Of a stretch of DNA of 64,000 bases, positions 24,050 to 34,416 are shown in pieces. Numbering within the stretch: position 1 is the stretch's first letter; each line of letters opens with the position of its first letter. The position numbers and the translations under genes are program-made. Under the pieces are notes generated by a model. It searched no databases. It was not told the origin of the DNA and saw nothing but the letters and a program-made list of their open reading frames with translations. The DNA lies in assembly GCA_027922465.2 (NCBI GenBank), contig BQMF02000338.1:62001-126000 (forward strand), written 5' to 3'. The DNA is from Turritopsis dohrnii. Lineage: Eukaryota > Cnidaria > Hydrozoa > Anthoathecata > Oceaniidae.

Positions 24050-24448
24050 CTTCGTGCATACAAACCTGTGTTTCTTCGTCAGTTCTTTCGTCGATTTGCT
24101 GCCTAAAACAATCAAATTTAAATTAAAATATTCGTATACAAAAAGAAACACGTCTTCTTCGCGAAGTTTCTTGCTCACGAAATGATCGTTGACAAATTTC
24201 GAACGAAGAAATTGCATTGCTCGCACTCCTCCAAAGACGTTTTTCGGCTGATTTCCACTGCGCAAACCAAAAATAACAAAACGGAGGAGCATATACTAAT
24301 CGCGGAAAATCAAAAAAAGTGTTCTCGCTTCTACGTGGTTTTACGACAAAAAGGGAAAAAATAAGAAGGATTTGACCGTGAAAAAAAAACAAATATGTCA
24401 CTCTCTAAAATAAAAGTGGTATGCACAAATGCGAATTAGTATAATAAG
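24050..24448 (-). promoter_or_regulatory. 399-bp terminal segment, probable helicase promoter/leader
   Basis: On the minus strand it runs from the element terminus CTTATTATACTAATTCGC to CACGAAG, just 45 bp before the helicase start codon. It is nearly identical to 8289-8687 and 28544-28942. Since the helicase starts immediately inside it, this end of the element probably supplies promoter and 5' leader, and is also where the recombinase must act. Frames of 60-92 residues in it are conserved only because the copies are young. Confidence 0.6.
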
Positions 24449-25632
24449 ATAAAGGCTAAGAGGGATGTTTACTGTTTTGTTTTGAATTTTCCAGCGCAGA
24501 GGAGGAGCTTTGAACTGGAAATAAAAAATGGCTCCACGAATGTTTTCATATGTTAAAAATTTTTCAGCTATACTAATTCTGTCATTACGTTTGTGTTTTT
24601 AATTATTATTTTTAAGGTTAATATATTTTCAAAGTTTCTTTTACTTTGTTTTGTTTTTCTTTAGATTTCGTCATAGCATGATTAGGTTTTTTGTATATGT
24701 TTTTTGAATGTTTTCATCTGTTAAGTAGAAATGAAGCACATGATGGGTTATAATGTTGAGAGGGTTACTTAAGAGAAGAATGGATTATGTAATTTAAATG
24801 ACTGTGCAATGAAACTATCCTACAAAAAATAAGCGTTGTTGGCTGTATTTTTCTTAAGTTTATATTTTATCGCGTTTATGCATATTTTGTGTTATGGTAA
24901 TCGTTTACGTACTATGCCTAGGTATATAACTTTGGCTGTATGATTTTATTTGTGACTTTTTATCTTCTGTGTAAATTTTTGTTCTTAGTTATTGTTTTTA
25001 GGATAAATGCGTACTTGAATTTCCTTTTTTTTTTTGTTTTTTGTTTTGTTTTTTTTTATTTTCGGTATTACAATTGAAATATTATTCTTTTAGGCAATAA
25101 TAAAAAAAGCACAAAGAAATGAAACTCATGGTTTTAATCATGATGTTGATGGTTTTGGGAAGAACTAAATATATCATTTCAAAAATTCATTAATGGTTGC
25201 AGTCCAGTAGTAACTTTTGAACAAAAGAAAAAGTTGGAAGGTATCATTTTTGTAAAATTATTCAATGTTTGGTTTTGTATGTCTGGGTAAACGGTTCTGA
25301 GTTATATATTGCGTTTTTTTACATTAAAGTTACTTCTATTCTGCGTATGAATATATATTCTGAGCCATGTTGCTATTTGTTTCTGTTTTAAATTTTCTGA
25401 ATGTAAGAAATGAATTAAAAAATTAATGCCTGAAAAGAAACTTTTGCAAGAGTTAAATTCTGCGACACAACGCATACTGAACAAGGGTGGCGAGCGACGC
25501 CACCTTGGATGTTTTTGAGTTGCGATTCTATGATTTATTTTTTCATCATGGGGTACGTACACGGGAATGGTGGATTTGACCTAATGTTTTCGAAGTTAAG
25601 TTCGGTAAAAAGTTTTTACCCGGGATACTAGT
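24449..25632 (+). mobile_element. Right half of 2,515-bp derivative copy 1
   Basis: Continues copy 1 from ATAAAGGCTAAG to the terminus CCCGGGATACTAGT at 25632 and is essentially identical to 29875-31058. Its junction with the next copy reads ACTAGT-CTTATTATAC. Confidence 0.9.
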
Positions 25633-26196
25633 CTTATTATACTAATTCGCGTTGTGTGTCACACTTTTATTTTAGAGAGTGACATATTTAGTTTAAATTT
25701 ACGGTCATCGTCCTCTTATGTGCGCGTAAAACCACGTAGAAGCGAGAGACACTTTTTTCACGATCATTCCAAAAGCACGTGGCATCATGTGACGTCAGTT
25801 TTTTATGATCACGGGGAATCATTGCATTGCATCCCTAATCGAACGCGACGTTTTTGGGGAAATATCTCAAGAACCAATAGGGATAACTGACGTTTTTTGG
25901 GGTCAGCGATGCGGGTGATGGGATGACGCATCTTTTGGGCCTAAACTTTATTTGGTACTGCGGATATGACGTCATCGAAATCTTTGATCAGCGATATCTC
26001 CGCAACGGTTGGTCGTAGCGAAACGATCCCCTACACTTTTTTGATCAGCTTTTCGAGCTCTACAACATGGGTACACTTTTGAGTTGCGATTCTATGATTT
26101 ATTTTTTCGTCACGGGGTACGTACACGGGAATAGTGGATTTGACGTAATGTTTTCGAAGTTAAGTTCGGTAAAAAGGTTTTACCCGGGATACTAGT
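25633..26196 (+). mobile_element. Short (564 bp) divergent copy in the array
   Basis: It has the same two ends (CTTATTATACTAATTCGC and TACCCGGGATACTAGT), but the interior differs. Around 25960-26090 (GACGTCATCGAAATCTTTG, ATATCTCCGCAACGGTTGG) it matches repeats in the eIF4G introns at 60628-60760 and 62222-62270 rather than the 2,515-bp copies. It is a chimeric or independently evolved passenger that still uses the recombinase ends. Confidence 0.8.
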
Positions 26197-28543
26197 CTTA
26201 TTATACTAATTCGCTTTGTGCATCCCACTTTTATTTTAGAGAGTGATATATTTGTTTTTTTTTCACGGTCAAAACCTTCTTATTTTTTCCCTTTTCGTCG
26301 TAAAACCACGTCAAGGCGAGAACACTTTTTTTCATTTTCCGCGATTAGTATATGCTCCTCCGTTTTGTTATTTTTGGTTTGCGCAGTGGAAATCAGCCGA
26401 AAAACATCTTTGGAGGAGTGCGAGCAATGCAATGTTAATCGTTCGAAATTTGTCAACGATCATTTCGTGAGCAAGAAACTTCGCGAAGAAGACGTGTTTC
26501 TTTTTGTATACGAATATTTTAATTTAAATTTGATTGTTTTAGGCAGCACTGACGAAGAAACACAGGTTTGTATGCACGAAGGTATTGTTATTATTATAAA
26601 ACGTTTTATTATCGTTTGTTTACAATGAAAAATCATATTTAGATATACAGAAGAAGTGCAGTGAAGTTTTTAAAAATTGGCTGTGTAGAACGAACGGACA
26701 GGTCTATACGAAAGTAGTAATATCATAAGACTTTTATTGTTTATTTTAGATTAATAAAAGAACAGGTTTTTAAATGTTTGTTTACGTTTTAGTTATCAAA
26801 TATCGCTATACAGAAGAAAGTGCAGTGGAGAAATGCAGTTTGATGTTTATTTACACAGTAAGGAATGGTTTTAATTTAGTTTTGAAAGATTAATTGATTT
26901 AGCTTTGAGTGGATGTCTCAGTTATTCTGTTGTTTAGTATGTGTATATGCTGCTGGATGAAAAGGAAGCCGAGAGAAATTTGTTTTGGTCACGCGCGCTG
27001 ATTATTACATTAAAAATGGTCCTACAGCTACGGATGTTTTTATTTTTCATGACGCTGTGGAAGTGGGGAATGTGTCTAATTGTATCTAATGTATCTAATT
27101 TATATCGATGCTTGATGCTTTTGTCTGCCTGCCAAAAAGTACAAAATCTACTGGAAAATTCAGAAAGTTTAGCAGTTTTTCCAAACGAAGAGAGCAGTTT
27201 TATGTATTTCACTTAAAAAAAAATGGTAGCGAAAGTGTTTTATAAATACCTATGTATGTTTGTGCTGGAAAGTAAATAAAGTATTAGTAATTTGTTTACA
27301 GGTATGAATATAGAAGTAAAGAGTTTAGAAGTGTTTGAAAATGTCTACAGAAGATGAGCAATGCTGTTTATTAGTTTACTAACATGTGAATTGGCAGACT
27401 GAAAGGTATCCCATTTTGTTTGAAGTTCAGCTAAAGTTAAAATAGTATAAATCTATTTAGTTATAACACAATTGGTATGCTGGATAAATAAGAATAAAGG
27501 GTTGTTTAACTGTTGTGAATTAGCAAGAGGAGATTTTAACTCAGATTAAAAGTGTGGTTGTTTTCAATTTTTTATAAACTCTTTAGATATATAAATTCTG
27601 TCATTACGTTTGTGTTTTTAATTATTATTCATAAGGTAGATGTGAATGGATTATGTATTTAAGAAGTTCATTAGTTATTACTGTGCAATGAAATGTTTAT
27701 GCATTATTTTGTGTTATGGTAATCGTTTACGTACCTGGGTATATATATATATAAGTTTGGGATTACGATTTTATTTGTGACTTTTTATCTTCTGGATAAA
27801 TTTTTGTTTTAAGGATAAATGCGTAGTTGAATTTCATTTTTTGTTGTTGTTTATTTCAATATTCTTATAGCATGATTAGGTTTTCGGTATTACAGTACTA
27901 CAATTATTATTATGGTATTTTGTTGTTTTGAGTTATTGTTTTTAGGATGAATGCGTATTTGAATTGCATTTTTGTTGTTGTTGTTGTTTATTTCAATATT
28001 CTTATAGCATGATTAGGTTTTCGGTATTACAATTCAAGTATTAATTTTTTAGGTAATAATAAAAAAAGCATAAAGAAATGAAACTCATGGTTTTAATCAT
28101 GACGTTGATGGTTTTGGGAAGAACAGACTATATATCATTTCTAAAATTCATTAATGGTAGCAGTCGAGTAGTAACTTTGGAACAAAAGAAAAAGTTGGAA
28201 GGTATCAATTTGTTTTGAATTAACATTTTGTAATGTTCGGTTTCGTATGTCTGGGTAAACAGTTCTGTGTTGTATATTGCCATTTTTTTTACATTAAAGT
28301 TACTTCTCTTCTGCGTATAAATATATTATTCTGAGCCATGTTGCTATTTGTTTCTGTTTTTAATCTTCTGAATGTAACAACAAATTAATTCCTGAAAAAA
28401 AACTTTTACACAAGTTAAATTCTGTGACACAACGCATACTGAACATGGTTGGCGAGCGACACGTACGTACCACAGGAATGGTGGATTTGACCTAATGTTT
28501 TCAAAGTTAAGTTCGGTAAAAAGTTTTTACCCGGGATACTAGT
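26197..28543 (+). mobile_element. Older 2.35 kb derivative in the array
   Basis: Collinear with the 2,515-bp derivative over most of its length but with many substitutions and indels (for example expansions near 27830-28030 where a TTGTTGTTG/TTATAGCATGATTAGG block is partly duplicated). The ends are CTTATTATACTAATTCGC and CCCGGGATACTAGT (28543). The divergence marks it as older than copies 1 and 2. Confidence 0.85.
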
Positions 28544-31058
28544 CTTATTATACTAATTCGCATTTGTGCATACCACTTTTATTTTAGAGAGTGACATATT
28601 TGTTTTTTTTTCACGGTCAAATCCTTCTTATTTTTTCCCTTTTTGTCGTAAAACCACGTAGAAGCGAGAACACTTTTTTTGATTTTCCGCGATTAGTATA
28701 TGCTCCTCCGTTTTGTTATTTTTGGTTTGCGCAGTGGAAATCAGCCGAAAAACGTCTTTGGAGGAGTGCGAGCAATGCAATTTCTTCGTTCGAAATTTGT
28801 CAACGATCATTTCGTGAGCAAGAAACTTCGCGAAGAAGACGTGTTTCTTTTTGTATACGAATATTTTAATTTAAATTTGATTGTTTTAGGCAGCAAATCG
28901 ACGAAAGAACTGACGAAGAAACACAGGTTTGTATGCACGAAGGTATTGTTATTATTATAAAACGTTTTGCTAAACTTTTACTCTTATTAATAAAACAACA
29001 CGGGTAGCAAGTGAGTTAGTTATTTGTTTACAATGAAAAATCATATTTAGATATACAGAAGAAGTGCAGTGAAGTTTTTAAAAGATCGAACGATTAATAA
29101 AAGAACAGGCAGCAGCATGTGTGTAAGTGATTAGTTAGCAGGTAGCACACATGCGTAGGTGAGTTTTTGAACAGATGTTTGTTTTTTTATATATATAGGT
29201 TTTTTCAGATGAAAACCAAACGAAGAACGAGTGGAAGAAAGTCGTGCTGATTTTACGAATTTCTTTTTATAGTTATGGGAAGTGCAGCAGTACAGAAGTA
29301 GTGTAGATGAAGTTGAAGAAAGGATGATGTTTATTTACATTGGTGAAAATGGTTTTACTTTTTTTCGGTGGAAAATTGTTTGGAAAAGATATAAAGTAAT
29401 ATACGTAAGTACATGAGTCAAACGGATTTAATAAATACAGCGTTAAAAGAGAATAAAAACAGAGTTAAAACGATCAGATCATAAAGATGCAGGTCCTACA
29501 CGAGCAGTTACTGATTTGTTTTGGTAACGAACTGTTCCTTATTTTATTTATTTCAAAATGGCTCCACAGTTATGAAGTTACGAAGAAAGCATTTTTATGT
29601 CTTTCACTGTATAAAAATGGTAGTGAAATTGCAGTAGAAAACAAATAGAAAGTGTATGTTTACAATAGGAAAGTATGCTGGAAAGTTAATCGAGTGTTAT
29701 TAATTTGTTTACAGGTATGAAATATAGAAAGTAAAAGAGTTTAGAAGTGTTTGATAATGGCTACAGAACATGATCAATATTGTTGTTTACTATCATGATG
29801 ATGTGAATTGGTATTGAAAGGTAAAGTTACAATAGTTTCTATTTAGTTAAAACACAGTTAGTATTAGTGGATAAATAAAGGCTAAGAGGGATGTTTACTG
29901 TTTTGTTTTGAATTTTCCAGCGCAGAGGAGGAGCTTTGAACTGGAAATAAAAAATGGCTCCACGAATGTTTTCATATGTTAAAAATTTTTCAGCTATACT
30001 AATTCTGTCATTACGTTTGTGTTTTTAATTATTATTTTTAAGGTTAATATATTTTCAAAGTTTCTTTTACTTTGTTTTGTTTTTCTTTAGATTTCGTCAT
30101 AGCATGATTAGGTTTTTTGTATATGTTTTTTGAATGTTTTCATCTGTTAAGTAGAAATGAAGCACATGATGGGTTATAATGTTGAGAGGGTTACTTAAGA
30201 GAAGAATGGATTATGTAATTTAAATGACTGTGCAATGAAACTATCCTACAAAAAATAAGCGTTGTTGGCTGTATTTTTCTTAAGTTTATATTTTATCGCG
30301 TTTATGCATATTTTGTGTTATGGTAATCGTTTACGTACTATGCCTAGGTATATAACTTTGGCTGTATGATTTTATTTGTGACTTTTTATCTTCTGTGTAA
30401 ATTTTTGTTCTTAGTTATTGTTTTTAGGATAAATGCGTACTTGAATTTCCTTTTTTTTTTTGTTTTTTGTTTTGTTTTTTTTTATTTTCGGTATTACAAT
30501 TGAAATATTATTCTTTTAGGCAATAATAAAAAAAGCACAAAGAAATGAAACTCATGGTTTTAATCATGATGTTGATGGTTTTGGGAAGAACTAAATATAT
30601 CATTTCAAAAATTCATTAATGGTTGCAGTCCAGTAGTAACTTTTGAACAAAAGAAAAAGTTGGAAGGTATCATTTTTGTAAAATTATTCAATGTTTGGTT
30701 TTGTATGTCTGGGTAAACGGTTCTGAGTTATATATTGCGTTTTTTTACATTAAAGTTACTTCTATTCTGCGTATGAATATATATTCTGAGCCATGTTGCT
30801 ATTTGTTTCTGTTTTAAATTTTCTGAATGTAAGAAATGAATTAAAAAATTAATGCCTGAAAAGAAACTTTTGCAAGAGTTAAATTCTGCGACACAACGCA
30901 TACTGAACAAGGGTGGCGAGCGACGCCACCTTGGATGTTTTTGAGTTGCGATTCTATGATTTATTTTTTCATCATGGGGTACGTACACGGGAATGGTGGA
31001 TTTGACCTAATGTTTTCGAAGTTAAGTTCGGTAAAAAGTTTTTACCCGGGATACTAGT
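28544..31058 (+). mobile_element. Intact 2,515-bp derivative (copy 2)
   Basis: An uninterrupted reference copy. 28544-28942 equals the helicase-side terminal segment, and 28943-31058 equals the recombinase-side terminal segment. The 12.3 kb core of the autonomous element is missing between CACGAAG and GTATTG. In the autonomous element the core is preceded by AAG and ends in AAG, so the deletion used or preserved a 3-bp repeat. No credible gene remains, so movement must depend on proteins supplied by the autonomous copy. Confidence 0.92.
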
Positions 31059-33319
31059 CTACTTATACTAATTCGCAATCGTGTGTAACACATTTAACTT
31101 AGAGAGTGTTTTGTTTTTGTTTTTTTAATGGTCAAAATCTTCTTAATCGTGGTCATATAGCGGCAGTCCGGCCAGTGAAGAAACTCTTCCACTGCAATCC
31201 AACGATCATTTGTTTTGACACGTGATCGTCTTTTCGCCGTTTTCATTGGTTGCCGAAATCGGAAAAACTATAGCGACAATGTTCGTTGATAAGAAATCCA
31301 TTTTCATTAATCGTTTGACGAACGAACAGGTCTGTACGAAGGTATTATTATAAAACGTTTATTGTTTAACTTTTTGCTCTTCTTTTGTTGTTTTTCTATT
31401 TTAGATTAATAAAAGAACGTAAGTAAATGTATTGACGTATTATTTATGTATGTATTATGTAAAATCATACTGAAATGTTTTTTATGTGGAAAACGAAAAC
31501 GAACGAGTATACATCCAGCACATGTTTCAACGTTTTACTTTGTTTTAGTTTTCGTTTACTTTGTTTTAGTTATCAGATGTGGCTATATAGAAGAAAGTGC
31601 AGTGAAGAAATGCAGAAAAAATCAATTTTCATTAATCGTTTGACGAACGAACAACAGGTCTGTACGTGAAGGTATTATTATAAAACGTTTATTGCTTAAC
31701 TTTTACTGCTATTATTCTATTTTAGATTAATAAAAGAACAGGTAAGTTATGTATGTATTTAAATGTTTGTTTACGTTTTAGTTATTATGGTTAACAGAAG
31801 AAAGTGCAGTGAAGAAATCCAGAAAAAAATGATGTTCCTTTACACAGTAACGAATGGTTTTCATTTTAATTTAGTTTTGAAAGATTAATTAATTGAGTTT
31901 TGAAAAGATATATGAGTCAAAATAATTCTATCATTTAGTATGTATCTTCGCTGGATGAAAACTGGATGCTGGATGAAAAGGAACGCGGAACGAACGAAAT
32001 TTGTTTTGGTAACGCGCGCTGTAATTTATTTATTTACAAATCAATTAAAAATGGTTCTCATGGCTGTGGAAATGGGGGGAACGTCAACCATGTCTGCCTT
32101 TTATTAGATTTTCCTGTACAATTTAAGATGCTTGGTACTTTGTCTATCTGCCTGTCTTCCAGCCAACTTTATGTCTTTTGTTTTTGTTTGCTTCATTATG
32201 GTTGCAATGAATGTGATTATTTTAGCTGTTCTTCAACTGGAATATTTTCTTTTATTAAGTCAGAAAAAAGAAAAGTGTATAAACCATTAAAGAAATGAAG
32301 CACATGGTTAAATTATGAAGTTGAGAGGGTTCTGTACAAAAAAGAAGCATTATTGGATTGATTTTTCTTCAGTTTATATTTTATCAAGTTTATGCATTAT
32401 TTTGTGTTATGTATGGTGGTATGTAATCGTTTACGTACTATATGCCTGGGGAGTGTGTTTATCTAACAATTTCAGACCACCAAACTTTTCGGTAAAAACA
32501 CTCATAAAAGCGTTTGAAAGAACGAGGCAAGAGTTGTTCATAAACTCGGCTATCCAAACAAATCTTATAAGGTTTACACCAAATAGTTTTAGTGGTCTGA
32601 AATTGTTAGATAAACTGTATGTGGGTGTATAAGTTTGGCATTATGTTTTTATTTGTTACTTTTTATCTTCTGGGTAAATTTGTGTTTTTAGGATATGCGT
32701 ACTTGAATTTCCTTTTTGTTTTTTGTTTCTTTTTGTTTTGTTTTTTATTTTCGGTATTACAATTGAAATATTATTCTTTTAGGCAATAATAAAAAAGCAT
32801 AAAGAAATGAAACTCATGGTTTTAATCATGATGATTTTGGGAAGAACAGACTATATATATATAATTTCGAAATTCATTAATGATAACAGTCCAGAAGTAA
32901 CTTTGGAACAAAAGAAAAAGTTGAAAGGTATCAATTTGTTTTGAATTAACATTTTGTAATGTTTGATTTTGTGGTAAACGGTTCTGTGTTATATATTGCA
33001 TTTTTTTACATTAAAGTTACTTCTCTTCTGCGTATGAATATATATTCTGAGCCATGTTGCTATTTGTTTCTGTTTTAAATTTTCTGAATGTAAGCAATGA
33101 ATTAAAAAATTAATGCCTGAAAAGAAACTTTTGCAAGAGTTAAATTCTGCGACACAACGCATACTGAACATGGGTGGCGAGCGACACCGCCTGGGATGTT
33201 TTGGAGTTGGGATTCTATAATTTATTTTTTCGTCACGGGGTACGTACACGGGAATGGTGGATTTGACCTAATGTTTTCGAAGTTAAGTTCGGTAAAAAGT
33301 TTTTACCCGGGATACTAGT
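31059..33319 (+). mobile_element. Most diverged derivative, right end of the array
   Basis: Starts CTACTTATACTAATTCGC and ends CCCGGGATACTAGT at 33319, followed by flank TCTTTATATAAAATT. Its 5' third is rearranged: AACGAACAnGTCTGTACG...GGTATTATTATAAAACG occurs twice, near 31315 and 31640. It carries its own 159-bp hairpin insertion. The 3' kilobase is still alignable with the intact copy. Confidence 0.85.
32457..32615. mobile_element. 159-bp hairpin MITE
   Basis: The ends GTTTATCTAACAATTTCAGA and its inverse form a perfect terminal inverted repeat of about 25 bp. It sits inside the oldest array copy at a point where other copies read straight through (CCTAGGTATATAA). TGT flanks both sides, possibly a 3-bp duplication. 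Confidence 0.7.
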
Positions 33320-33604
33320 TCTTTATATAAAATTATAAGCTGTATTAACTTCTTTTAAAGCCATATTTCCATCAAAGAAACTTTTAGCAAACTACACACG
33401 TTCTTTCGCTGCCATTTTTAAAACGTTTTGTGGACGATCACATGGCATGGCGAAAATCAGCCAATAAACTATCGCTAATGAAGTTAGGGTGGCTATATTA
33501 GCACCCTTTCGTAGAAATCGGGCATTATGTACCAATCACGATTGAGACGGCTTTTTTATGAACCAATCAAATTGGAGAAACAAATATGACTAGGTTTGGA
33601 CAGT
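33320..33604. other. Remnant of the TA-duplicating element between two insertions
   Basis: A 285-bp non-coding stretch between the recombinase array and the CAGT-duplicating element. Joined to the flank at 8288, the original site of the array reads ATGCAAT-TCTTTATAT. Confidence 0.55.
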
Positions 33605-34382
33605 GGGTCTTGGTCACCAATTTGTCCCGAAAAAAATGAAATTTTTTTTCCAAAATATGGTCAATACTTTTAATATTATTTTGTGTCAAAATGATCCCGT
33701 ACCTATGGACTGTAAAACCCTAAGTTTGCCGGGCAGTGGCTAAAAGAGAAAAAAAGTTATAGCCTATGACATAAGCGGACCCTTTAATTTTTTTAAACCG
33801 TACGTAACATCAGTTTTTTCCCTGTGAACTCATTGAAATTTTGATAGGAAACATATTTTTGCTACAGACCATTACCAAAACATACATGACATGATACAAA
33901 ACAACAAAACTTATGAATATATTGCTAAATCAGAAGATATTCTTGAAAAAAATCAAAAAATTGCTTGGAAATTCTAAATAAAAGTTTTGCAAATAAATTT
34001 TTAATGCTTTATCATGAAATGAAATTGGGTAAAGGCCTGAAAATAGTATAAAGAGGTCCTTAAGATAGTGAAACAACAAAAAAAACTCATACAGAATATC
34101 TATGCTCTCCTCAAATAGATCCAAGATTCCGTAGCTGTATAGACCAAATATAACCGTACGTAACGTTTTTTGGTAAAACATAGAAAGAGCAGTTTTAAAT
34201 GAAAAAATGACCTGCTAGAGTATTTTCTAAACATCCTAGATAAAAATAACTCCAGAAACTAACCCCAAAAATACATTTAAGGTATCAGCGCCTTTTCTGT
34301 GTTACGTACGGTTAAATGCTATTAAAACCCTAACGCTGAAGAGAAATCTTGGATTTCAAGTTGAAAAAGGAAATAGTTGATA

Positions 34383-34416
34383 AAATGATATAATTGTATG
34401 TCAATTATATCATTTT
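34383..34416. terminator. Perfect AT-rich hairpin at the end of the transposase frame
   Basis: AAATGATATAATTG, a TATGT loop, then CAATTATATCATTT: arms of about 15 bp that overlap the stop region of the truncated transposase. It may mark the internal-deletion breakpoint or act as a 3'-end structure. Function is unproven. Confidence 0.45.

Larger units (their letters stand above)
9620..24448 (-). mobile_element. 14.8 kb autonomous tyrosine recombinase / SF3 helicase element
   Basis: Read on the minus strand it starts at 24448 with CTTATTATACTAATTCGC and ends at 9620 with GTTTTTACCCGGGATACTAGT-type sequence. In minus-strand order it contains: a 399-bp terminal segment (24448-24050), the helicase gene (24005-20322), the satellite (20250-14840), a small acidic gene (14706-14204), the recombinase gene in the opposite sense (12286-14142), and a 2.1 kb non-coding terminal segment (11736-9620). 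Both terminal segments are near-identical to the 2,515-bp copies. Intact coding, near-identity to its derivatives and insertion into one of them point to recent activity. It combines features of Cryptons (recombinase) and of small DNA viruses or polinton-like elements (SF3 helicase), but has no capsid or polymerase. Confidence 0.88.

Noticed and set aside
9620..24448. Integrated virus with capsid genes (polinton-like or adintovirus type)
   Set aside because: No major or minor capsid, packaging ATPase, protease or protein-primed DNA polymerase pattern could be found on either strand.
8289..25632. Long terminal repeats of an LTR or DIRS retrotransposon
   Set aside because: There is no reverse transcriptase, RNase H, primer-binding site or polypurine tract, and the terminal segments are two different halves of one derivative rather than direct repeats.
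8289..33319. Assembly artefact as the explanation of the tandem copies
   Set aside because: Copies differ strongly in sequence and length and the junctions are consistent with one mechanism. Satellite unit number remains uncertain and needs raw reads.
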